From contig JBLMYQ010000045.1 in NCBI GenBank assembly GCA_050258375.1, forward strand, positions 1 through 64,000: 64,000 bases of DNA, in the 5' to 3' direction. Source of the DNA: JBLMYQ01 sp050258375 (GTDB lineage Bacteria > Bacillota > Clostridia > Acetivibrionales > UBA4821). The stretch's first letter is position 1, and the number at the start of each line of letters is the position of its first letter. Shown here piece by piece: positions 34,103-43,434 of this stretch. A program made the translations under genes and the position numbers. The notes beneath the pieces were generated by a model. It did not search any database. It was not told where the DNA came from and saw nothing but the letters and a program-made list of their open reading frames with translations.

Positions 34103-34478
34103 GAGCACCCTCCCCAAAAAGCAGAAACTTATATTAGTTTTTTACAACTTAAATACTTATATGGAAATTAATAACAAACAAATAATATAATAACCAAATA
34201 TGGAATTTAATGCAATGAATAAATGTTAAATTTTGTTTAATTTTTAATTATGAATGACTTACATAAATTCATCAGCACAAGTAACATCTGATAGGTTAAT
34301 CACACTTATAAAGGTTATAACACAGTAATTTTAATACAAATTAATTATTATTGAAGGATTTTTTTTATTTATAGAGAATTGTTATATTAACTTAAACACA
34401 CCCGCTTCTTGTATTAGACACTACAAAAATTATTCTATATTATACGACACAATATTAAGTTATAACTAAAAAAAAGGG
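34103..34478. other. AT-rich divergent intergenic region
   Basis: 376 bases between the kinase and the PaaX-like gene. A candidate promoter for the rightward gene is TTAGAC (about 34416) with TATTAT (about 34440), spacer 18. No gene, repeat or known RNA was identified. Confidence 0.4.
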
Positions 34479-35330
34479 GTGGTTAATATTAAAAAGATAA
34501 TAATTAAAAAACAGGATGCAACTACTAATGTAATCTTATTCTTATTTAATTCATTTCTAGTGCCAAAAGGTATAACAAAAATATCCCTGAAAAAATTATT
34601 TGAGCTAATGAAACCATTTAATAAAAGTGAGACCTCTATTCGAATGGGTCTTTCAAGAGCTGTAAAAGCAGAAATATTAAGCAATATAAAGGAAAACGAT
34701 CAAGTATATTATGAATTAATTGATAATGGAGCAAAAAGTCTCGAAGAGTGGAAAGAGATAAAACAAATATTCTGGAAAAAGATATCAATGAAAAAAAATT
34801 TATGGAACAACTACTGGTGCGTAGTTGTTATGGATTTGGTTAATATAAAGGAAAATAAGGAGAATATGCTTGAATATTTGAAAAATTTAGGCTTTGTAAA
34901 GTTAAATAAGGATACCTTTATACACCCATACGATTTTTCTAAAGACATTCAAACTAAAATAGATGAATATAATTTAGTTGGGCAAGTTAAGGTCTTTATT
35001 TCAAAGCTTGTTTCCGAACACAATGTTTCTGATTTTGTTAGCAGTCATTGGGATATAAATAGCGTTAACCAAAAATATATCAATTTCACATTTAATTACC
35101 CTCCAACGTTACCTATTTGGAATGGCATTTCAGATGCAGAGAAAATAATACCTTTTTGTCATAATTTTATAGGTGATTTTACTGAGTTAATGAAGCTGGA
35201 TCCTGTACTTCCAAACGAGTTTGTAGGCGCAAATTGGGAGGGCGATAATGTTTTAAGAATTCTTGACCAATTTAACAGAACTGTAGTTCCTAGAGCCAAA
35301 GATATTGTTGATAAAATACTAAATAATTAG
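34479..35330 (+). CDS. PaaX-like winged-helix transcriptional regulator
   Basis: 283 aa. N-terminal winged helix (about 10-85; ETSIRMGLSRAVKAEIL is the likely recognition helix) and a C-terminal PaaX-type region ending in DPVLPNEFVGANWEGDNVLRI, a family hallmark. PaaX in other bacteria represses phenylacetate catabolism; no such genes are here, so the ligand is unknown. The start is unclear: GTG 34479 lies directly on AAAAGGGG, while ATT 34488 would be well spaced from GGGGTGG. It ends in a palindrome shared with udk. Confidence 0.75.
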   Translation: MVNIKKIIIKKQDATTNVILFLFNSFLVPKGITKISLKKLFELMKPFNKSETSIRMGLSRAVKAEILSNIKENDQVYYELIDNGAKSLEEWKEIKQIFWKKISMKKNLWNNYWCVVVMDLVNIKENKENMLEYLKNLGFVKLNKDTFIHPYDFSKDIQTKIDEYNLVGQVKVFISKLVSEHNVSDFVSSHWDINSVNQKYINFTFNYPPTLPIWNGISDAEKIIPFCHNFIGDFTELMKLDPVLPNEFVGANWEGDNVLRILDQFNRTVVPRAKDIVDKILNN

Positions 35331-35364
35331 AGAAGAGCTAAAAGCTCTTCTCTAATTATTTAGT
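35318..35364. terminator. Bidirectional terminator, 22-bp perfect palindrome
   Basis: Bases 35318-35339 (ending TTAGAGAAGAGCT) pair with 35343-35364 around AAA. It covers the last codons and stops of both convergent genes, giving each protein the same C-terminal LNN. T-rich bases follow on both strands. Confidence 0.88.
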
Positions 35365-35972
35365 ATAGTTTGTATTTTGTCTAAAAGCATTGATACTGCA
35401 ATATGATTCATTCCGCCTTCTGGTATAATAACATCAGCAACCTTTTTGCTTGGTTCAATGAATTCCTCATGCATAGGCTTGACTGTTGTCATATATTGAT
35501 TTATTACCGAATCCAAATCTCGGCCTCTTTCTTTTAAGTCTCTGATAATTCTTCTTAATAAGCGAATATCTGCATCAGTATCAACAAATATTTTCATATC
35601 CATTAAGTCACAAAGCTCTCTATTTTCAAATATTAATATTCCTTCTATTATGATTACCCGTTTAGGTTCAACCTTAAAAGTATCAGGAAGTCTTCTGTGT
35701 TCCATGAAGGAATAAACGGGTCTATCGATTGGCTCGGAATTTCTTAATTTTTTTACTTGTTCTATAAGGAAAGGGGTATCAAATGAATTAGGATGATCAA
35801 AATTTAGTTTTGATTTTTCTTCAAAAGATAATTTATCGAAGGATTTATAATAATAGTCCTGACATAATAGTACAACATCATCTGCAAATACATCCTTTAG
35901 CTTTCCTGCAAGAGTAGATTTGCCGGAACCGGTACCTCCGGCTATTCCAATAACGAATACGTCTTTCATCAT
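35352..35972 (-). CDS. udk: Uridine kinase
   Basis: 206 aa. P-loop GGTGSGKST at 12-20, then the CQDYYYKSFD and FDHPNSFD segments typical of uridine/cytidine kinase and the RxxRDxxERGR lid. It phosphorylates uridine and cytidine in pyrimidine salvage. GGAGGG precedes two adjacent ATG codons; either may be used. It is single and convergent to the PaaX-like gene. Confidence 0.94.
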   Translation of the reverse strand: MMKDVFVIGIAGGTGSGKSTLAGKLKDVFADDVVLLCQDYYYKSFDKLSFEEKSKLNFDHPNSFDTPFLIEQVKKLRNSEPIDRPVYSFMEHRRLPDTFKVEPKRVIIIEGILIFENRELCDLMDMKIFVDTDADIRLLRRIIRDLKERGRDLDSVINQYMTTVKPMHEEFIEPSKKVADVIIPEGGMNHIAVSMLLDKIQTILNN

Positions 35973-36182
35973 AAGTGCCCTCCTGTAAATATCAATAAGA
36001 AAATTATAGCATATTGTTATAAAACTGAAAATAGGCTAATTTATTAAGGAAATAATGATTTAAATTAATATTTATTGAGAATTTTAAGGCAAAAATATTT
36101 CTTGATTTTCGATATATACTATAGTAATCTAAATTAGTGATAAAAGTTTCCAAAAAACCTATTTATGGAGTAAGATAACAAT

Positions 36183-37373
36183 ATGAGTTTATATACATTA
36201 TTTGATAAGATTAAGAATAATAGGGCATTGGTAAAGTTTTCGCTGCTTATATTCTTTACGGAATTTGTCAGGGGAGCATATCTTAATTTTATTCCATTAT
36301 ATGCAGACCACTATTTGGATTATTCTGTTGATGCAATCGGTGCAGTCGTTTGCGCTTTTTTCTTAGCAGAAACAGTTGCGCAAATAGGTGTTGGATGGTT
36401 ATTGGATAGATTCAATAATAGACTTATTCTGGTAGTTGGTTTGATTATTTCATTTTCTTCAATAATATTACTGAAATTTATAAGTTCTCCTATGATGCTC
36501 ATATTGGAAGGAGCTATTTTTGGTTTGGGATTTGCTCCAGTATGGATAATGGTGCTTGGGTATGTTTCAAAATTTAATGAACAAAAAAGAGCCCTTTCAA
36601 TGGGGATTGTTTATTCTGCATGGTTATCGGGATTAGGATTGGGCAGCGTATTATTAAGCTTTTTAGTTGGACGGGGCTACATGTTTGCCTTGAATATATT
36701 AATATTACTTTGGGGATTATGTGTTGTTTTTGGTGCAATAATAAAAGAAGGCATACGTAAGGAAGATGGGCATATAGATGTAAAAAAATCATTGGAAATG
36801 ACGTATGATGAGCTTAAAAACAAAAAATATCTTATCCCTGGTTTATTACTTCAAACCCTAAGTGTATCAATACTTGCGCCTATTGTGCCAATTTATTTGA
36901 CAAGCAGCAAATATGTAGGATTGTCTACTGATAATTATGGAATAGCTTTATCGGTTATTGGCTTAATGACAATATTTTTCATGGGCTTTTTTGGTTCTTT
37001 AACAAAAAAAATTGGAATTAACAAACTATTTATTTATGGAATGCTTGTTACTTCAATTTCAATATTAGGGATGGGAAATACTAAATTCTTATATGTTATT
37101 ATGTTTTTTGGTATAATGTTGGCAATATCATATTCAGCAATATTACCAGCATGGAATGGCATTCTCGCTAATAATATCAGAGAAGAAATCCGGGGAATAA
37201 TGTGGGGAAGTTTTTCAACTATGGAAGGATTGGGAAGAGCTATTGGGGCTTTGCTAGGAGGAATATTAGGAAAAGGTTTTAATTTGCACGTATCTTTTAA
37301 TTTAAGTGCGGTAGCATTGTTAATGCTTGCCTTGTATTATTTGTATTTAAATAAAAATAAAACACTTAATTAA
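36183..37373 (+). CDS. MFS transporter, possible glycolipid flippase (LtaA-like)
   Basis: 396 aa with 12 predicted membrane helices and MFS loop motifs (GWLLDRFNNRLIL between helices 2 and 3). The next gene, 66 bases on, is a diacylglycerol glycosyltransferase-like enzyme. In Staphylococcus the same pair, ypfP-ltaA, makes and flips the glycolipid anchor of lipoteichoic acid; LtaA has about the same length. Assignment as a flippase rests on this context. A general drug or sugar exporter remains possible. Confidence 0.75.
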   Translation: MSLYTLFDKIKNNRALVKFSLLIFFTEFVRGAYLNFIPLYADHYLDYSVDAIGAVVCAFFLAETVAQIGVGWLLDRFNNRLILVVGLIISFSSIILLKFISSPMMLILEGAIFGLGFAPVWIMVLGYVSKFNEQKRALSMGIVYSAWLSGLGLGSVLLSFLVGRGYMFALNILILLWGLCVVFGAIIKEGIRKEDGHIDVKKSLEMTYDELKNKKYLIPGLLLQTLSVSILAPIVPIYLTSSKYVGLSTDNYGIALSVIGLMTIFFMGFFGSLTKKIGINKLFIYGMLVTSISILGMGNTKFLYVIMFFGIMLAISYSAILPAWNGILANNIREEIRGIMWGSFSTMEGLGRAIGALLGGILGKGFNLHVSFNLSAVALLMLALYYLYLNKNKTLN

Positions 37374-37439
37374 TATTGAGAAAATTATAATATACTATTA
37401 ATAAAGTTAAGCTTGTATAAAATTTTAAAGGGGTAACTA

Positions 37440-38600
37440 ATGACAGTGAAAAAAGTACTGATTCTTACTACAAATTATGGAGATGGGCATCTTAAAGCAG
37501 CTAGAAGTATTGAAAAAGAGTTATTAAAAAAGGACCCGAATATTAAGGTTGAAATAGTAAATTTATTTCATGAAGCGCATCCGTATGTTAATAAATTTAT
37601 TAGATTTTTATACCTTAAATGCTATTCAAAAGCACCTAAGATATACGATATGCTTTATTATTCAACAAAGGATATAAAAACTAATTTTTATATAAATAAT
37701 TTAATTGGTCTCTTTGGAAAAAGAACATTAAAGAGATATCTTCGTGAAGTGCAGCCTGAGGTAGTATTAAATACGTTTCCGGTTCTGGCGATGCCAATAT
37801 TGTATAAAAAAGGAAAAACTAAGATTCCATGCTATACAGTAATAACTGATTATGGGCTGCATAGTCAGTGGATTGATCCGGGAGTTTCAAAATATTTTAT
37901 AGGGCATAATGTTTTATTAAATCAATTAATTAATCAGGGTGTTGATGTTGATAAGATTGAAATAACCGGAATACCTGTATCGATTGAATCTGATGGTATT
38001 GCAAGAAAAGAGTTTATAAAAAAATATGATTTAAAAAGTGAAGATATACCTGTAGTAACGTTACTGGCAGGTGCAAATAGCGTTCTTTCATCACTGGATA
38101 AAATAGTTGAAGGAATTTATAATATGGAGCCCAAAGTTCAGGTTATTATTGCATGTGGGAAAAATAAATCTTTGAAAGAACGTACATGCAAATTTGTAGA
38201 AGGTAAATATGATGATAGAGTTAAGGTTTTTGGGTTTGTTGATAATTTGCATGAAATTATGAGAGGTTCAGATATTGTTATTTCTAAAGCAGGAGGAATA
38301 ACAACTACCGAGGCGCTTAATATGAATGTACCTTTAATAATTTTTGGTTCAACTGCAGGGCAAGAAAAAGAAAATACAAAATTTCTATCAGAAAATGGAT
38401 GTGCATATTACGCAAAAGATATAAATCAATTATTTAATACATTAAAAAATGTTATAGTAAATAAAAAGCTTATTCAGGATATGATTGATAATGCTGCAAA
38501 GATAAAAGTTGACGGAGGTTCTCAAAAAATTGCTGAATGCATTTATAAAAAAATGACAAAAAAAAACGAATGCGTGGAAATAGGGAGTGAGTCCAAGTAA
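37440..38600 (+). CDS. MGDG synthase/UgtP-like diacylglycerol glycosyltransferase
   Basis: 386 aa, GT-B fold of the GT28 MGDG-synthase group. N-terminal LTTNYGDGHLKAARSIEKEL matches the GxGHxxAA lipid-acceptor loop; the C-terminal half has DIVISKAGGITTTEAL, the nucleotide-sugar site. Such enzymes add sugar to diacylglycerol on the inner membrane face. AAGGGG stands before the ATG. Its stop overlaps the next ATG by one base. It fits with the MFS gene upstream as a glycolipid module. Some homologues add sugars to other lipids, so the exact product is unsure. Confidence 0.85.
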   Translation: MTVKKVLILTTNYGDGHLKAARSIEKELLKKDPNIKVEIVNLFHEAHPYVNKFIRFLYLKCYSKAPKIYDMLYYSTKDIKTNFYINNLIGLFGKRTLKRYLREVQPEVVLNTFPVLAMPILYKKGKTKIPCYTVITDYGLHSQWIDPGVSKYFIGHNVLLNQLINQGVDVDKIEITGIPVSIESDGIARKEFIKKYDLKSEDIPVVTLLAGANSVLSSLDKIVEGIYNMEPKVQVIIACGKNKSLKERTCKFVEGKYDDRVKVFGFVDNLHEIMRGSDIVISKAGGITTTEALNMNVPLIIFGSTAGQEKENTKFLSENGCAYYAKDINQLFNTLKNVIVNKKLIQDMIDNAAKIKVDGGSQKIAECIYKKMTKKNECVEIGSESK

Positions 38601-38932
38601 TGCATCAATCTATAAATCAGTTAACCGTAATTAAAAATATTGCTATATATTTGTTGATTATTAATGTTTTTGGTTTCTTAAGTATGATGCATGATAAAAA
38701 GATGGCTCAGACAGGTAATTGGAGGGTAAAAGAAAAGACACTTTTACTTATTGCACTAGCTGGAGGCTCAATAGGTTCACTACTAGGTATGTATAAATTC
38801 AGACATAAAACTAAGCATTTCAGTTTCAAATATGGTATCCCGTTAATAATAATGCTGCAGATATTTTGTTTTATTGTATATAAATTCAATCTTTATACAC
38901 CAATCATTGAATTCTTGAAACATTCTATTTAA
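38600..38932 (+). CDS. DUF1294 family membrane protein
   Basis: 110 aa with three membrane helices (about 12-28, 46-63 and 78-95) and the DUF1294 pattern DKKMAQTGNWRVKEKTLLL...GGSIGSLLGMYKFRHKTKH. Function unknown. TAATG overlap with the glycosyltransferase implies coupled expression, so it may belong to the same envelope lipid process. Confidence 0.82.
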   Translation: MHQSINQLTVIKNIAIYLLIINVFGFLSMMHDKKMAQTGNWRVKEKTLLLIALAGGSIGSLLGMYKFRHKTKHFSFKYGIPLIIMLQIFCFIVYKFNLYTPIIEFLKHSI

Positions 38933-39075
38933 TAAGAAAATGCATTTTTCCCTTTTATTTTTATTAGAAATGTTATATTATATATCTTGTATTATGTATA
39001 TTTTATAGGCAAGATGTGTTTACATAATATATTTATTGTGAATAAATAATTTTAGATAAAGGAGTAGATAGATAT

Positions 39076-39705
39076 ATGTACAACCAAAATGGTGTCCGAA
39101 TCGAAGATACGACTTTATATGAAGGTGGTAAAGCTAAACTTAAATATAATGGGTATCTACATAAAAATGGAGCAGAAGAAATATATGTTCATGTGGGGTT
39201 TGGCTTATTGTGGGAAGACCTTACGGAAATTAAGATGACAAAGCATACCGGCTTTTATGAAGCAAATATTCCTTTAGTAAAAGCTGATACATTGAATTTT
39301 TGCTTTAGAGACAATTCGAATAACTGGGATAATAATTTTTATCAAAATTATTCATATGAAGTTAAAAGAGTAACTAAAGCTCAAAGTACATTATCAAGTG
39401 CTCAAAAAATAAGTAATATAGATATTAATTCTATTGATGTTAATAATACAATCAAGAAGCGTAAAACAAAGAGGACAGGCATGATTGATTCTCTTGATTT
39501 GACAAAGGATTCAGTAAGCTCTGTGAAAGCATCTCAAAGCTTGGTGCCTATTATTAACAGTGAATTTATGCAATATCGCAGATTGCCTGAAAATTATATA
39601 AGAAACAAAAGAATGCGGGTATTGTTCTATAGAATGTTTTCGTATGTTCCGAGATTATTAAATGGTTATAATAAAAAAAGAGCTAAAGAATTTCTAAAGA
39701 AATAG
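39076..39705 (+). CDS. Cytoplasmic CBM25-like carbohydrate-binding protein
   Basis: 209 aa without signal peptide. Residues about 8-95 resemble starch-binding CBM25/53: YEGGKAKLKYNG, EEIYVHVGFGLLWED and the end motif LNFCFRDNSNNWDNN. A basic tail rich in Lys, Arg and Tyr (NKRMRVLFYRMFSY) follows. It could bind glycogen inside the cell, but no glycogen genes are near. AGGAG precedes the start. Confidence 0.7.
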   Translation: MYNQNGVRIEDTTLYEGGKAKLKYNGYLHKNGAEEIYVHVGFGLLWEDLTEIKMTKHTGFYEANIPLVKADTLNFCFRDNSNNWDNNFYQNYSYEVKRVTKAQSTLSSAQKISNIDINSIDVNNTIKKRKTKRTGMIDSLDLTKDSVSSVKASQSLVPIINSEFMQYRRLPENYIRNKRMRVLFYRMFSYVPRLLNGYNKKRAKEFLKK

Positions 39706-39745
39706 ATTGAAAGAATGCCAACAACTATTAGAAAGGCAAGTAACT

Positions 39746-40012
39746 ATGAATTTTGGAGAAATACTTAAAACCAGAAGAACATTTGGTAAAATGAGCTTGA
39801 ATAAGCTTTCAGACATTTCTGGATTTGATATTAAAACATTAAGGGATTTTGAGAATAATAATACAAAACCGGTAATATATGAGGATATCCCGAATGGGAA
39901 AATTGATGATAATAATATTGGATTATTTAATGAATATTTAAAGTTTTGCAGACTCACACAAGCATTAAGATTTGACATAAATGAATTAGAATCAAAAATT
40001 AGGAGCAATTAG
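39746..40012 (+). CDS. Small XRE-like helix-turn-helix protein
   Basis: 88 aa from ATG 39746 behind GAAAGGCAAG; an earlier TTG at 39707 has no site. NFGEILKTRRTFGKMSLNKLS and GFDIKTLRDFEN form an XRE-type helix-turn-helix. The C-terminal part (FNEYLKFCRLTQALRFDINE) is helical. Target unknown. Its last bases overlap the 3' end of the convergent patatin gene by 4. Confidence 0.65.
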   Translation: MNFGEILKTRRTFGKMSLNKLSDISGFDIKTLRDFENNNTKPVIYEDIPNGKIDDNNIGLFNEYLKFCRLTQALRFDINELESKIRSN

Positions 40013-41346
40013 ATTTTTCTCGAAAGAATCAAAGAAATACACATATTTGTTATTGATATTTTGGGAAATGTTACAGCAATAAACCTTCTCATGTTTTTTA
40101 GTTTTTCATTATTCTCATCAAAATTAGCTTCATAATAAGCTAGAAATTTTGCTTGAGAAATCTTATTTTTTAGTTCCCAATCAAAAAACTTAGTTCTTTT
40201 TTTTGTTAATAGCTGTTTAATGTCTTTAATAAAATTCTTATAATCTATAGAATTTACAATTGTATTATACTTTTCTATTATAGTATCAATAAGTATATCA
40301 AAAGAATAAACCTTTCTGTTTTCAATTTCTAATTCTTCAGCAGCTATTTCGACCATTGCAGGAAGGATTGAAGCTGCTGATAGTTTACCATCAGTATATT
40401 TAGAAATAGCCCTGATAATTTTATAAAAAATCAGCTTATTCATAGGCTCTGGCTTATCAGACCAGTTTAATCCCAGAAAATCATACAGTTTTCTGAAATC
40501 ATCAGGTGTTAAGGTCTTTAAATATTTTTCCTTGGCGAAATCAAAATGAGTGTTAGGAACCATATAATAATTCTTGCCTTTAAGCTTGCCGAATTTCTTT
40601 AAGGTATCACAATAACCCATTTCCATATTTTCTTTAGCCTTAGTTGGATTGAAGTCCAGAATACCGCCTGTTGATCTTGAATTTTTTATACTTATTATAT
40701 TCACACCTGAGGTTTCAACTTTATTAACTATACCCGGACCGGAAATATCTACGGCAATAATATTTTTCATCTTTTTATTTAACAGTAAAGAAATCGGAAT
40801 AACATCACAAAAACCACCATCAATAAAAGAACACTTATCAATTGTCTGGCGTTTAAAGATTGGTAACCCTGCACTAGCTATAATATAATCTATTAATTTA
40901 CCATTTGGAATATTTTCTTTATATAGCTTTACAGGCTTCATTTCTGATAATGAAAATGTAACAATTCCATAACCCATTTGTGCTTCGCGAATTACTTCTT
41001 CTTTCAGGTTAGCTTTTAAAAGCTCTTTTAAAGGGGTAATATCCAGTCCGCCATTTGCTAAAGCAGTTGTAAAAGTATTAAGAAAAGATACGAATTTTTC
41101 TTTGCTGGTATTACATAATCTTACACCTTTCCCAAGCCTGATAACGCTTGCGAGATTGGTTTCAGTCCAAATCTTATATGCCAGATTAAAATCATTTTGT
41201 ATTATTATAGCACCATTAAGAGCGCCAACTGATGTGCCTGTCACAAAACTAATTGGGATTTGAAGTTCATTAAGTGCTTGCCATACACCTATTTCATAGC
41301 TTCCTTTTGCTCCACCGCCACCAAGTGCCAAGCCGTATTCGTCCAT
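40009..41346 (-). CDS. Patatin-like phospholipase
   Basis: 445 aa. Patatin fold with the oxyanion motif GGGGAKG at 9-15, nucleophile Ser39 in GTSVG and the catalytic Asp in DGG at 176-178. The second half, about residues 290-445, is helical and of unknown role. It is predicted to be cytoplasmic; no signal peptide. Hydrolyses acyl esters of lipids by family analogy. AAGGAGG precedes the ATG. Confidence 0.88.
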   Translation of the reverse strand: MDEYGLALGGGGAKGSYEIGVWQALNELQIPISFVTGTSVGALNGAIIIQNDFNLAYKIWTETNLASVIRLGKGVRLCNTSKEKFVSFLNTFTTALANGGLDITPLKELLKANLKEEVIREAQMGYGIVTFSLSEMKPVKLYKENIPNGKLIDYIIASAGLPIFKRQTIDKCSFIDGGFCDVIPISLLLNKKMKNIIAVDISGPGIVNKVETSGVNIISIKNSRSTGGILDFNPTKAKENMEMGYCDTLKKFGKLKGKNYYMVPNTHFDFAKEKYLKTLTPDDFRKLYDFLGLNWSDKPEPMNKLIFYKIIRAISKYTDGKLSAASILPAMVEIAAEELEIENRKVYSFDILIDTIIEKYNTIVNSIDYKNFIKDIKQLLTKKRTKFFDWELKNKISQAKFLAYYEANFDENNEKLKNMRRFIAVTFPKISITNMCISLILSRKI

Positions 41347-41401
41347 TTGTGCAAAACCTCCTTGCGAGAACTTAATTATATTTTACAACAAAAGGAATAA
41401 C

Positions 41402-41430
41402 TTAAAAAGAGGAAGAATAATCTTCCTCTT
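41402..41430 (-). terminator. Intrinsic terminator (minus strand) after the EF-hand-like gene
   Basis: AAGAGGAAGA (41407-41416) pairs with TCTTCCTCTT (41421-41430) around ATAA. Read on the minus strand it is followed by a T run. Confidence 0.82.
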
Positions 41431-41453
41431 AAAATATTAATAACTTCTCCTAG

Positions 41454-42542
41454 TTAAATACTCAAATCAATATGCTGGATAATTCCCGATTTGCCATCTT
41501 CCTTTAAATATATTCCTGTTTTAGCAACACTGCCAAGTGCTTGATTTGAGGAATCTTTTATGTCAAAATCGGTTGAAACATTTCCTAAATAAATTGCGCC
41601 TACTCCTTTTTGACCAAGAGCAAAAAGAACATCATTTCCGTTTTCGTCTTTTGTCCATATTTTTAGTTTATCAAATATAGGATCATTTTCATCTATCCAA
41701 CCATTAGCATCTGCATCATATTCAGCTAATTCAGAGAATCCATCATTTGTTTTAGGTCCAAATAATTCCGACCCATCATTAATCTTGCCATCGTTATTTT
41801 TATCCAAAACAAGGAATCCGCTGTTTTTATCTACAAAATTAAGGTTTTCTTTTTCACCATCAGTATCTATATCAAATACGAAATTACGGTTAGGCTCTAA
41901 ATTTGCTCCAAGCCCATCAAAGTTGATAACTAGAGGATCAATTTTTGCATCTCCTGCTCTTATATGAATTTCTTTATCGGAAATAAACTGTCTGCTCATG
42001 TTTAGTTCTGATGTGAAATTGATTTCACGACCATCTTGGGTCTTTACAACTCCAGCAGCCTTAAAACTCATTTTCTGACTTTCAGCATAAGTTTCTTTAA
42101 AATCATAGCTAAGTCCCCAGCCTTTTTTTTGCGGTTCCTGAGGAATTGACCTGTTAAATTCAGCTTGCAGCGCATTTGCGCATTTATCTTTATCGAGTAT
42201 CTTTTTAGGGATTATAATCTTAATGTCTTTACCTGTTAAGTATTTAAGCATTCTTTCTAAAATCATAATTTTTTGTTTATCTTGATCACTAATGTCAAGC
42301 AAATTATCATCAGCTGCAATTTCCATAGCTGATGGTGGCTGAATTACAACTTTGTTTTTTCCTTCTTCTGAAATCATAAGAGAATCTAATCCGGGTATTA
42401 GGCTGTTTGAGCCATCTTGATTAGAGTTTTGATTATTATCTTTAATTCCGTCAATCCAGTAATTTAAAGACTCTTTTTTTGTATATGTTTTTGATTGGAT
42501 TGTATTGGCAGACATGGCAATGCTTGATTCTGAAATCTTCAT
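41454..42542 (-). CDS. EF-hand-like calcium-loop protein of unknown function
   Basis: 362 aa, no signal peptide. An N-terminal Ser/Asn-rich stretch, a helical region around 85-135 (NALQAEFNRS), then a beta-rich region with three Asp-rich loops: DIDTDGEKENLNF (about 224-236), DKNNDGKINDGSEL (247-260) and DADANGWIDENDPIFDK (276-292). The second matches the EF-hand loop well. Related proteins occur widely in Clostridia, as far as I recall, but no function is established. Calcium binding is inference. Confidence 0.7.
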   Translation of the reverse strand: MKISESSIAMSANTIQSKTYTKKESLNYWIDGIKDNNQNSNQDGSNSLIPGLDSLMISEEGKNKVVIQPPSAMEIAADDNLLDISDQDKQKIMILERMLKYLTGKDIKIIIPKKILDKDKCANALQAEFNRSIPQEPQKKGWGLSYDFKETYAESQKMSFKAAGVVKTQDGREINFTSELNMSRQFISDKEIHIRAGDAKIDPLVINFDGLGANLEPNRNFVFDIDTDGEKENLNFVDKNSGFLVLDKNNDGKINDGSELFGPKTNDGFSELAEYDADANGWIDENDPIFDKLKIWTKDENGNDVLFALGQKGVGAIYLGNVSTDFDIKDSSNQALGSVAKTGIYLKEDGKSGIIQHIDLSI

Positions 42543-42691
42543 TAAAGATTACCTCCTTGTAAAATATATCGTCCATGAAAATATAAAATTATCTCTGATT
42601 ATTATATCGACAAAATATTATTAGAACTTAATGGGATTTTTTAAAAAATTTAAATTTGTGATATAATGAGAAAAAACTTTGGGGGCGAATC

Positions 42692-43429
42692 ATGAAAGGC
42701 AGAACAGTAATTATAACAGGTGCTTCAAGAGGCATTGGACAAGAAACAGCAAAGCAATTTTCAAATGAAGGGTATAATGTTCTGGTTAATTATAATAAAT
42801 CGGAATGTGAAGCAATCCAGCTGAAAGAAATCTTAAGAAAGAATAATGAAGGGGTAGAGATTTATAAAGCTGATGTCTCCAAAAGGATTGAAGTTGAAAA
42901 GATGGTAGAATATTGCCTTTCGAGATTTGGTTCGATTGATGTTTTGATTAATAATGCCGGAATTGCCCAAACCAAGCTTTTTACGGATATTACAGAGGAA
43001 GATTGGAAAAACATGATAGATGTAAATTTATCGGGAACATTTAATTGCAGTCAAAGTGTACTTAAGCATATGATAAGCAAAAAAAGCGGAAAGATAATCA
43101 ATGTATCATCGGTTTGGGGAATGACAGGTGCATCCTGTGAGGTTCATTATTCTGCGGTGAAAGCAGGAATAATTGGCTTAACAAAGGCTTTGGCAAAAGA
43201 GCTTGGTCCATCAAATATACAGGTTAATTGTGTAGCACCTGGCGTAATAAAAACAGATATGCTTTCAGAGTACAGCAGTCAGGAAATTAAAGAAATAGAA
43301 GAAGAGATTCCTCTTAAAAGATTAGGTAAGGCTGATGAAATAGCAAGCTTAATTACTTTTCTTGCATCTGAAGCTGCTGATTATATAACAGGGCAAATAA
43401 TTAGCCCCAATGGGGGCTTTGTAATATAG
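42692..43429 (+). CDS. SDR-family oxidoreductase, probable EF-P 5-aminopentanone reductase (YmfI-like)
   Basis: 245 aa. Rossmann motif TGASRGIG at 9-16, NNAG near 88-91, catalytic Tyr-x3-Lys in HYSAVKAG. It looks like FabG in general, but the block SVWGMTGASCEVHYSAVKAG is typical of the YmfI group that finishes the aminopentanol modification of translation factor EF-P. No efp gene is in the window. It is a single gene, so FabG cannot be fully excluded. Confidence 0.75.
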   Translation: MKGRTVIITGASRGIGQETAKQFSNEGYNVLVNYNKSECEAIQLKEILRKNNEGVEIYKADVSKRIEVEKMVEYCLSRFGSIDVLINNAGIAQTKLFTDITEEDWKNMIDVNLSGTFNCSQSVLKHMISKKSGKIINVSSVWGMTGASCEVHYSAVKAGIIGLTKALAKELGPSNIQVNCVAPGVIKTDMLSEYSSQEIKEIEEEIPLKRLGKADEIASLITFLASEAADYITGQIISPNGGFVI

Positions 43430-43434
43430 ATATA

